9,618 nucleotides of DNA from Candidatus Wallbacteria bacterium (lineage in GTDB: Bacteria > Muiribacteriota > JAQTZZ01): positions 1 to 9,618 of the forward strand of contig JAQTRI010000113.1 in assembly GCA_028711905.1 (NCBI GenBank), written 5' to 3'. The position numbers and the translations under genes were made by a program. Within the stretch, counting starts at the first letter, position 1; each line of letters opens with the position of its first letter. Under the pieces are notes generated by a model. The model was given only the letters and a program-made list of their open reading frames with translations. It was not told the origin of the DNA and did not search any database. Positions 1-5,608 of this stretch are shown here, in pieces.

Positions 1-226
1 TGCAGGCTCCTGTGATTCCCATGGTCAGAAATAACCGCAGAATAAGCAGGTACAACACAGCTCCCGGTGGATGCGCGATAGAAAGGTCGGCAGCTGCAGC
101 TAAGTATTCCCCGCTGTCCTTGGTACCAAGTTCCCATGGGCACTCCCTGAAAAGGCCGACTGCGACAAGCAGGTAGACAGCCACAGAAACCATTATCATC
201 AGGCGTTCAAATGAACAGGTCATCAT
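1..226 (-). CDS. DUF2723 (TMEM260-like) membrane glycosyltransferase, N-terminal part, cut by window edge
   Basis: The visible 75 residues are the start of a polytopic membrane protein. A first membrane helix (about residues 9-25) is followed by a loop with WELGTKDSGEY (31-41) and IAHPPGAVLYLL (50-61). The acidic DSGE and the HPPG turn before the next helix are the hallmark of DUF2723/TMEM260 proteins, GT-C-fold transferases that use polyprenyl-phosphate sugars on the outer face of the membrane. Asp37 or Glu40 would be the likely catalytic acid; this is inferred from the fold. I chose the ATG at 226-224 because it overlaps the upstream stop as ATGA, which suggests translational coupling. A second ATG follows directly at 223. 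It is the third gene of a minus-strand operon, after a lipoprotein and another GT-C-like protein. The rest of the gene lies beyond position 1, so its length and C-terminal domains are unknown. Confidence 0.8.
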   Translation of the reverse strand, partial: MMTCSFERLMIMVSVAVYLLVAVGLFRECPWELGTKDSGEYLAAAADLSIAHPPGAVLYLLILRLFLTMGITGAC

Positions 227-1962
227 CGCACCACCCGATACAATGTGCAGAACTTTTCAGAGAGCACTTCCCGCAGAAAAGGTCTGTCCAGCTTTAACCC
301 TCTTGCCAGCAGAACATGCGTAATCCCTTCAGGCAGATTGCTGCTTCCTGGAAACTCCAGAAATTCCTCAAACTGCCGCCTGGCGGACTTGTAATCAAAA
401 CAGGGAGAGGAAAACGGTGCCGGGGACAGCCAGACACTGCTGCCGGCAAAAGCAGCCAGATACATGGAACTGACCTCATCGCAGAGAACGCACGCCCCGG
501 ACAATTCCTTCAAATGCAATATCTCCGGAAAAGGTACGGAAATCACGGGAACAGCGCCGGAGTGATCAGGCCCGGTCAGGCACAAATAAAAGAAAAGCGC
601 AATGGAACATGCTGTGATCCCTGAGAGAAAAATCTTGCGCATGATCACTGGAAGATGCTTCTGAATCATAAAGATAAACAGAGAAATACCCGCACAGAAA
701 GGGAAACACTGGATAAGTGCAGGAATCTTAAATGGTGTGACAATCTTTGCAGCCAGCGGTACAGCAACAGGGTTAAATCCGACAACTGCGAGAGGAATCA
801 GTGTTGCAGGCACCAGCCACCTCTTTCCCCTGCAGGCAACAGTCACCGCACATCCGACATATGCCGCTGCACATATGAGCCCGCTGTCCAGGGCGAACCC
901 GGCTTTTTTCAGCACAGTCCACGGGTTAAGAAGCCATAATGATCCTGATGAAATAAAAAATCGGGCATAAGTTGATCCGGTCCAATCGAGAAAGAACGGA
1001 TTCCTGACCGGACAATCTCCCATACCGTGCGCTGCATAAAACAAAGCGGTCATTCCTGCCATGCAGGCCAGTAAACCAGCATATCCTCCCTTCAGGGAAC
1101 GGGATTTCCGTTTCAAAAGAAATTCCATTCCCCCAACAGTCACAGCCAGCAGCAATAACAGTCCTCCATAAAACAGGTGCGTGAACACAGCAAGAAAAAA
1201 AACTGCCAGTTGGAGCCTGCGTCTTGCTACCAGATGAAAGTATAAAAAGGCCGGAAACAAAAACCAGGGGATAAAGGCTTTGGGTAGATTCAGCACGCTG
1301 TACTCGGTAATTCCCCCTGTCCGCACAAAAAAAAACACGAAAAAACAAGCTGTTGCCGAAACAGCGGTTATCCTGCCGGTCAGTTTCGCAGCCAGCACAT
1401 AATTGGTGATCATTGCCATTGCAAGCATAAGCGGCGGCAGGAATTTGTAAAAAAATCGGAGCCTCTCTTCCAGGGGCAAAACCGACAGAACCAATGGAAG
1501 AAAAGAGGCGCGATATCGCGGGTCGTCTGTTACTCCGAACGGAGATGCGTCCCCCAGTTTGTGATTCTGCGCCATGCGCTCTGCCTGGGAAAGGAACACG
1601 AAAGAATCACCTGGGAGAGAATAGCCCTGGAAATGCCAGAACGCGGCAGAGGCAAACGAGATGAAAGAAATGATCACAATCAGATCAGCTCCGGGCTTTA
1701 CTCCCCGCCTGATAAGCAGCAGGAATTTCAGGCCCGAAGATAAAAGCAGGGCTGCTGAAAAAGCCTTGATGATCCCTCGAAACATTAAGATGTCCATGCC
1801 TGACAGGTACCCTGTCAGAAACATCAATGCCGTAAAAGCAAAGAGCATGACTGCGTTTCCGAGATATGCTGAAGCAGAAAAAACACGCCTTCCGGATAAA
1901 GATACAGAAAGAGCCCACAAGAGCGGGACAATCAGGAAATAGAAAAAGAGAAAGACATTCAC
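223..1962 (-). CDS. Polytopic GT-C-like integral membrane protein (putative glycosyltransferase)
   Basis: This 579-residue protein has about 12-13 hydrophobic segments up to residue ~462, then a soluble tail of ~115 residues. Four helices precede a loop at ~113-170 holding PGDSFVFLSQAERM (117-130). An acidic residue here (Asp119) sits where GT-C glycosyltransferases carry their catalytic acid in an early extracytoplasmic loop. The tail pattern CVLCDEVSSMYLAAFAG (491-507) and the ending CTLYRVVR resemble the small periplasmic domain of such enzymes. No exact family was recognised, and an O-antigen-polymerase-like or other envelope membrane protein remains possible. The start is GTG at 1962-1960, overlapping the upstream lipoprotein stop as GTGA. 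No strong ribosome site precedes it, so coupling is likely. The next in-frame Met (38) would remove the first helix. The stop overlaps the DUF2723 start as ATGA. Substrate and acceptor cannot be read from the sequence. Confidence 0.72.
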   Translation of the reverse strand: MNVFLFFYFLIVPLLWALSVSLSGRRVFSASAYLGNAVMLFAFTALMFLTGYLSGMDILMFRGIIKAFSAALLLSSGLKFLLLIRRGVKPGADLIVIISFISFASAAFWHFQGYSLPGDSFVFLSQAERMAQNHKLGDASPFGVTDDPRYRASFLPLVLSVLPLEERLRFFYKFLPPLMLAMAMITNYVLAAKLTGRITAVSATACFFVFFFVRTGGITEYSVLNLPKAFIPWFLFPAFLYFHLVARRRLQLAVFFLAVFTHLFYGGLLLLLAVTVGGMEFLLKRKSRSLKGGYAGLLACMAGMTALFYAAHGMGDCPVRNPFFLDWTGSTYARFFISSGSLWLLNPWTVLKKAGFALDSGLICAAAYVGCAVTVACRGKRWLVPATLIPLAVVGFNPVAVPLAAKIVTPFKIPALIQCFPFCAGISLFIFMIQKHLPVIMRKIFLSGITACSIALFFYLCLTGPDHSGAVPVISVPFPEILHLKELSGACVLCDEVSSMYLAAFAGSSVWLSPAPFSSPCFDYKSARRQFEEFLEFPGSSNLPEGITHVLLARGLKLDRPFLREVLSEKFCTLYRVVR

Positions 1963-2531
1963 TGAGCCTGTATTTCCAGAGTAGCAGCCGGCTGCTGGGC
2001 CGGTTTGTCTTCCAGGGGTTCGATCTTAACCCAGGCCCCATCTTTCCATAGATAAGATATGTCTCTGATCAACCTGAACTTTTCTCCGAATTCCGGATAG
2101 ACCTTGACAAGTCCCATACGCACGCCGTATTCGCCAATGGCGATTTTCCATTCGTCCCCGGATTTGACAAAGAACACCTGACCGGCGTTCTTCAATTTTG
2201 TGCCGTTTTTGTAATGAAAAATCGTATCCAGATCCATCACGGCCAGATTACCGTGAGCAACCGGTACAGAGGCCTGATATTCGATATCGCTGCACAATTC
2301 ATCCATGACTTTCTGCGCCTGGGTGAACATCTGGAGATTTCCACCCTGCGGGATATGGCCGAAGTAAAGCAGCCCGTAAGCCTGCTCGAATTGAGACTCC
2401 CCAAGGAGAGAAATATAACGGCCAAAGGTTGTTTTCAACTGCTCTCGGTCATCCAGCATGGAATATGGTTTTCCACATCCGCAGGTTAGAATGAGCGCAG
2501 CTGCCAGCAGGAGAACTACTGAAAACTTCAT
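1959..2531 (-). CDS. Small putative lipoprotein, unknown function, first gene of glycosyltransferase operon
   Basis: A 190-residue exported protein. It has a short basic start (MKF), a hydrophobic stretch (residues 5-15) and an imperfect lipobox TCGC with the likely lipidated Cys at 19; the -3 residue is Thr instead of Leu, and Cys17 is a weaker alternative. The mature part opens with a helix (about 28-55, containing FEQAYGLLYFGH) followed by beta-rich sequence with FFVKSGDEWKIAIGEYGVR (124-142). This outline resembles NTF2-like or DUF4878-type small lipoproteins, but no family is certain. The end is Pro/Gln-rich. The ATG at 2531 is preceded by AAGGAAGGG with about 8 bases of spacing, a good ribosome site. 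It leads an operon with two membrane glycosyltransferase-like proteins and overlaps the next gene by four bases, so a role in envelope glycan handling is plausible but inferred. No convincing promoter was found upstream. Confidence 0.75.
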   Translation of the reverse strand: MKFSVVLLLAAALILTCGCGKPYSMLDDREQLKTTFGRYISLLGESQFEQAYGLLYFGHIPQGGNLQMFTQAQKVMDELCSDIEYQASVPVAHGNLAVMDLDTIFHYKNGTKLKNAGQVFFVKSGDEWKIAIGEYGVRMGLVKVYPEFGEKFRLIRDISYLWKDGAWVKIEPLEDKPAQQPAATLEIQAQ

Positions 2532-2627
2532 ATTTTTATCCCTTCCTTGTCATTCAAAGTTAGTGGTCCCAGTTTACCATTAAAAATCCGCCATTGCCAT
2601 AGAATGCAGGGGTGTGAAAAAAACCAG

Positions 2628-2656
2628 TTGCCGAATAAATCCCGCTCTAGTAAAAT
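2628..2656 (+). promoter_or_regulatory. Candidate sigma-70-type promoter of sepF
   Basis: A -35-like TTGCCG (2628-2633) is separated by exactly 17 bases from TAAAAT (2651-2656), which matches the -10 consensus at five of six positions. Transcription would begin near 2663, giving a leader of about 55 bases before the sepF GTG. It lies in the 186-base gap between divergent genes. It is a match by eye only. Confidence 0.4.
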
Positions 2657-2703
2657 AACCTGCAGATGCGGTATCGCGGATGATTTTTTTCCGTACTGCC
2701 GGC

Positions 2704-2710
2704 AAAGGAG
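2704..2710 (+). promoter_or_regulatory. Strong ribosome binding site that fixes the sepF GTG start
   Basis: AAAGGAG ends seven bases before the GTG at 2718. This site, and the SepF-like sequence beginning right after that GTG, show that the open frame upstream to the TTG at 2547 is not translated as part of sepF. Confidence 0.8.
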
Positions 2711-2717
2711 TTGGAGT

Positions 2718-3110
2718 GTGAATAAGCTGTTCAAGAGATTTATGGATATCTTTACGGTAGATGATGATGACCTGGAAAATGACAACTCCCATGAACTGAC
2801 TGGTGCCGGTGAATCGCCTGTTCCGTTTCGAAACGGGAAACTGGAAGTCAGCATCATGTCCATTTCTTCATATGACGAGGTGGAAAAAGTCACCAACCGT
2901 TTGAAACTGCAGCAGGCCGTCATTGCCGACATCTCCCGCCTGCCTGCGGATGAGCGCACCAGAACTGTGGACTTCATCTGTGGAACAATTTACGCTCTTA
3001 ATGGGAATCTGCATAAAATCACCGAAGACCTTTTCTTTTTTGCGCCGTCTTTTGTCACTTTTCACATCGACAGGTCGGCCGCAGATGAGAAACGGTTTTT
3101 GAGCGCCTGA
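2718..3110 (+). CDS. sepF: Cell division protein SepF
   Basis: SepF is a cytoplasmic membrane-associated protein that binds FtsZ, tethers it to the membrane and shapes the Z ring. The 130-residue product has the family layout. An amphipathic N-terminal helix (VNKLFKRFMDIF, 1-13, the membrane anchor) is followed by an acidic linker (DDDD at 15-18) and the conserved SepF domain at about 42-115. Recognisable elements are SYDEVEKVTNRLK (51-63), RTVDFICGTIYALNG (82-96) and FFFAPSFV (106-113). The Gly residues of the CGTIYALNG turn lie in the dimer and FtsZ contact region of known SepF proteins. GTG was chosen over the upstream TTG at 2547 because of the AAAGGAG site and family length. It is first in the order sepF-yggT-divIVA, a conserved arrangement; the usual ylmH gene between yggT and divIVA is absent. 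Confidence 0.95.
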   Translation: MNKLFKRFMDIFTVDDDDLENDNSHELTGAGESPVPFRNGKLEVSIMSISSYDEVEKVTNRLKLQQAVIADISRLPADERTRTVDFICGTIYALNGNLHKITEDLFFFAPSFVTFHIDRSAADEKRFLSA

Positions 3111-3116
3111 TCCCTG

Positions 3117-3377
3117 ATGTTTTTCTTCTACCTCATCCGGGCTTTCCAGCTTCTGATCCTGATCAGAGTCGTGCTTTCGTGGTTCCGCATGGAACGCGGC
3201 AACAGTTTTTCTGATTTCGTGCACGACTTCACTGAACCGCTCCTGTCCAGACTCAGGGTAGTTTTTTCCATGGGCATGGTCGGACTGGATCTGGGACCGA
3301 TACTGGCTTATCTCCTTCTTGAACTCGTCCTGGAAATCATTGTGGCTGTTCCAGCACATCCAGGTCTGACCTTCTGA
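3117..3377 (+). CDS. yggT: YggT/YlmG family membrane protein
   Basis: An 86-residue membrane protein of the YggT (YlmG) family. These proteins have been linked to division, nucleoid or chloroplast-nucleoid distribution and envelope integrity, with no defined reaction. Two hydrophobic hairpin segments are visible (about 2-22 and 59-78). Between them are the family signatures: RVVLSWF (17-23), the FTEPLLSRLRVV block (38-49) and LDLGPILAYLLLEL (57-70). The length is normal for a single-repeat YggT. The ATG at 3117 lies six bases after the sepF stop, without a strong Shine-Dalgarno sequence, so translation is probably coupled to sepF. The position directly after sepF matches the conserved ylm gene order. 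The stop is followed by a 65-base gap that holds a candidate promoter for divIVA. Confidence 0.9.
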   Translation: MFFFYLIRAFQLLILIRVVLSWFRMERGNSFSDFVHDFTEPLLSRLRVVFSMGMVGLDLGPILAYLLLELVLEIIVAVPAHPGLTF

Positions 3378-3379
3378 CC

Positions 3380-3408
3380 TTCATTGATTTGGGAAAAAAT
3401 GTTACAAT
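3380..3408 (+). promoter_or_regulatory. Candidate extended -10 promoter before divIVA
   Basis: TACAAT (3403-3408) matches the -10 consensus at five of six bases and carries the extended TGn element (3400-3402). A weak -35-like TTCATT (3380-3385) lies 17 bases upstream. This could give divIVA-mtnA-glycosylase a promoter of their own, in addition to read-through from sepF. The -35 is poor, so the extended -10 is the main support. Confidence 0.4.
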
Positions 3409-3442
3409 ACATCACATTGCCGCATAGATTGGAAGTAGACGA

Positions 3443-3904
3443 ATGTTGTCTCCAGCTGACTTTGGACGAGTAAAGTTTCGCAGATCCCTCAGAGGTTACA
3501 CTGAAGAAGATGTTGATAATTTTCTGCTCCAGGTGGCGCAGGATTATGAAAAAATTTTCCAGGAAAACCAGCTCCTAAAAAAAAGAATCGAGCAGCGCGA
3601 CAAAAAGATACAGACTGTCGCCGAAATGGAAGACAGCTTGAAGAAAACCCTGGTTTCAGCGCAAAGGACTTCAACAGAGATCCGCGATGATGCCCAGCGC
3701 AAGGCGGAAATCATCTTGCGCGAAGCCGAACTCAACGCAGAAAGAGTCGTGGAAGAAGCCAGGCAGGAAGTCAAGGATCTGACCCGCAGAATCAGGTCAT
3801 TGCGAAAGCATAAAAAGCAGATCAGCCTTGATCTGAAGGAAGTAATCGCCAGGTATCAGCACCTGCTGGAAATCGAAAATGAAGAAGAAAAAGAGCACTC
3901 TTAA
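3443..3904 (+). CDS. divIVA: DivIVA-domain protein
   Basis: DivIVA proteins bind negatively curved membrane at septa and poles and recruit division, growth or segregation factors. This 153-residue product starts with the conserved lipid-binding domain: LSPADFGRVKFRRSLRGY (2-19), then TEEDVDNFLLQVAQDYEKI (20-38). Leu16-Arg17 align with the membrane-inserting Phe17-Arg18 of the B. subtilis protein, so the aromatic is replaced by another hydrophobic residue. Residues ~30-145 are almost entirely charged heptad-like sequence, rich in Glu, Lys, Arg and Gln, and form a long coiled coil. The final stretch is acidic (ENEEEKEHS). The ATG at 3443 has only a weak upstream GGAAG element. The gene follows yggT as in the sepF-ylmG-divIVA cluster and overlaps the downstream mtnA by 26 bases. 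Confidence 0.92.
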   Translation: MLSPADFGRVKFRRSLRGYTEEDVDNFLLQVAQDYEKIFQENQLLKKRIEQRDKKIQTVAEMEDSLKKTLVSAQRTSTEIRDDAQRKAEIILREAELNAERVVEEARQEVKDLTRRIRSLRKHKKQISLDLKEVIARYQHLLEIENEEEKEHS

Positions 3905-4922
3905 AACCCTGTTTTTTGAAAAGGGGGTCCTGTTTCTCCTGAATCAGTTGAAACTCCCTCTTGAAATCGACTATCTTCCATGTTCGAGCGAGATAGAGGT
4001 AGCTGACGCCATCCGGAATATGGTTGTGCGCGGAGCCCCTGCCATTGGTGTTACCGCAGGGTACGGCATGGCCTTAGCCGCTTCAAGACACAAGGGTCTT
4101 CCTTATACCCGCTTCCGGGATAAAATGCAGGAGTGCAGCGCACTTCTGTACAGCACACGACCCACCGCAGTAAATCTCTCATGGGCCCTCAAACGCATGG
4201 AAAAAGTCTGGCGCGGCACAGCGAACCCTGTGGGAATTTCAAAGTCCATGCTGACAGAAGCATCCCTCATCGAGGCTGAAGATGTTGAACTAAACAGGTC
4301 AATCGGAAAGCACGGCTCTTCACTGATCAAAAATGGCACCACAGTACTGACGCACTGTAATGCCGGAGCCCTTGCGACTGCAGGATGGGGTACTGCCTTA
4401 GGCGTGATCCGCTCGGCTCATGAGGCAGGCAAAAAACTGCGCGTTTTCATCGATGAAACCCGGCCCTACCTGCAAGGTGCCCGTATCACAGCACTTGAAA
4501 TAATGGACCTTGGAATTGACTGCCGGCTGATCTGCGATAACATGGCCGGGCATTTTATGGCTCAGGGAGAAATTGACTGCGTGATTGTCGGAGCTGACCG
4601 TATCGCTGCCAACGGAGACACAGCCAATAAAATCGGCACTTATTCCTTAGCCGTGCTGTGCAGATTCCACAAAATACCCATTTACATTGCAGCCCCCTGC
4701 TCAACACTGGATCTAAGCGTCCGATCCGGCGCAGACATTCCGATTGAGCAGAGAGCGGAATCTGAAGTGACGGAAATTGCGGGAAAGCGTATCGCCCCGC
4801 TTGGAATTAAAGTTCTCAACCCCTCATTTGATGTTACTCCCGCCTGCCTGATTTCTGCCATTATCACTGAAAAAGGGGTAATCCGCCCTCCATACAGAAC
4901 TGGGTTAAAACAGCTTTTCTGA
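3879..4922 (+). CDS. mtnA: S-methyl-5-thioribose-1-phosphate isomerase MtnA
   Basis: MtnA converts 5-methylthioribose-1-phosphate to 5-methylthioribulose-1-phosphate in the methionine salvage pathway; it belongs to the eIF2B-alpha-like fold. The 347-residue product has the usual length and all the main motifs: MVVRGAPAIGVTAGYGMALA (48-67), STRPTAVNLSWAL (92-104), VLTHCNAGALATAG (156-169), DETRPYLQGAR (192-202), ICDNMAG (218-224) and VGADRIAANGDTANKIGTYS (237-256). Cys160 and Asp240 are the expected catalytic pair and carry the same numbers as in the B. subtilis enzyme. The ATG at 3879 lies inside divIVA in another frame (26-base overlap). The N-terminal family sequence begins close to it, so a later start would trim the fold. 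No other methionine-salvage gene is in the window, so its pathway partners must lie elsewhere. A related sugar-phosphate isomerase role is a less likely alternative. Confidence 0.95.
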   Translation: MKKKKSTLKTLFFEKGVLFLLNQLKLPLEIDYLPCSSEIEVADAIRNMVVRGAPAIGVTAGYGMALAASRHKGLPYTRFRDKMQECSALLYSTRPTAVNLSWALKRMEKVWRGTANPVGISKSMLTEASLIEAEDVELNRSIGKHGSSLIKNGTTVLTHCNAGALATAGWGTALGVIRSAHEAGKKLRVFIDETRPYLQGARITALEIMDLGIDCRLICDNMAGHFMAQGEIDCVIVGADRIAANGDTANKIGTYSLAVLCRFHKIPIYIAAPCSTLDLSVRSGADIPIEQRAESEVTEIAGKRIAPLGIKVLNPSFDVTPACLISAIITEKGVIRPPYRTGLKQLF

Positions 4923-5560
4923 TGAACCTTCGCAATTTCTACCGGCAACTTCTTGATCGATTCGGACCCAGGAACTGGTGGCCTGGAGACACCCCTGAAG
5001 AAGTCATCGTTGGTGCCATTCTTACTCAGAACACAAACTGGATCAATGTGGAAAAGGCCATCGCCCATCTGAGAGTAGAAGGTGCTCTTGATTTCAGGAA
5101 ACTATCTTCGATGAACAAAAACCGTGTGGCCGAATTGATCCGCCCGGCAGGATATTTCAACCAGAAAGCCATGAAACTGGCGATTGTTTCGGATTTTTTT
5201 CTCAAAAACCCGCCAGGCAAGATGTCCGGTCTGCCCATTACCGATGCCAGAGAAAAACTATTGTCTCTCTGGGGTGTCGGTGAAGAAACAGCCGACAGCA
5301 TTCTTTTATATGCTCTCGATTTCCCGATTTTAGTAGTGGATGCATACACCAGGAGGATTTTTCACAGGCATGGCCTCTGGGGCGCAGACATTCCATACGG
5401 GGATATGCAGAAGCGGCTGATGAAAGAGTTAAAAGGCGACACCGTCTTTTACAATGACTTCCATGCCCAGATAGTCGAGCTGGGTAAAAACCACTGTCGC
5501 AAATCGCGGCCGTCTTGCGCTGACTGTCCTGTACCCTGCCCGGCATCAGCCGCAAAATGA
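4922..5560 (+). CDS. HhH-GPD DNA glycosylase, endonuclease III-related (MagIII/COG2231 type)
   Basis: A base-excision-repair glycosylase of 212 residues. The N-terminal block WWPGDTPEEVIVGAILTQNT (19-38) is typical of the endonuclease III-related group that includes 3-methyladenine glycosylase MagIII. The helix-hairpin-helix lies at about 113-131 (LLSLWGVGEETADSILLYAL). It is followed by the catalytic Asp140 in VVDAYTRRI (138-146). The Lys that gives E. coli endonuclease III its AP-lyase activity is replaced by Glu122 in GVGEETAD, so a monofunctional glycosylase is likely. Four Cys (192, 199, 202, 206) form a C-x6-C-x2-C-x3-C set for a 4Fe-4S cluster; the last spacing is shorter than the x5 of E. 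coli Nth. The ATG overlaps the mtnA stop by one base (TGATG), implying coupled translation. The exact base substrate cannot be told from sequence. Confidence 0.88.
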   Translation: MNLRNFYRQLLDRFGPRNWWPGDTPEEVIVGAILTQNTNWINVEKAIAHLRVEGALDFRKLSSMNKNRVAELIRPAGYFNQKAMKLAIVSDFFLKNPPGKMSGLPITDAREKLLSLWGVGEETADSILLYALDFPILVVDAYTRRIFHRHGLWGADIPYGDMQKRLMKELKGDTVFYNDFHAQIVELGKNHCRKSRPSCADCPVPCPASAAK

Positions 5561-5562
5561 AA

Positions 5563-5585
5563 CAGGGCCGGAAAATCCGGCCCTG
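5563..5585 (-). terminator. Intrinsic terminator hairpin between convergent genes
   Basis: A perfect 10-base-pair GC-rich inverted repeat (arms 5563-5572 and 5576-5585, AAA loop) begins two bases after the glycosylase stop. Read on the minus strand it is followed by TTTCATTTT, an interrupted U-tract, so it suits the minus-strand lipoprotein gene that ends at 5609. On the plus strand no U-run follows (CTGAAAC), but the hairpin may still slow or protect the 3' end of the mtnA-glycosylase transcript. Confidence 0.8.
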
Positions 5586-5608
5586 CTGAAACATCCAAAG
5601 CTCTGCTC

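Noticed and set aside
926..1348. 140-codon minus-strand reading frame within the 579-residue membrane protein gene
   Set aside because: It is an alternative frame of the same strand inside a continuous membrane-protein frame with coupled ends at both sides; no motif supports it.
2547..2717. N-terminal extension of sepF from a TTG start at 2547
   Set aside because: The 57 extra residues do not look like SepF. The AAAGGAG site at 2704-2710 and the amphipathic SepF N-terminus place the start at the GTG at 2718. The extension would also cover the candidate promoter.
2868..3359. 163-codon minus-strand reading frame opposite sepF and yggT
   Set aside because: Both opposite genes are clear family members, and this frame has low-complexity, highly charged sequence without a recognisable domain.
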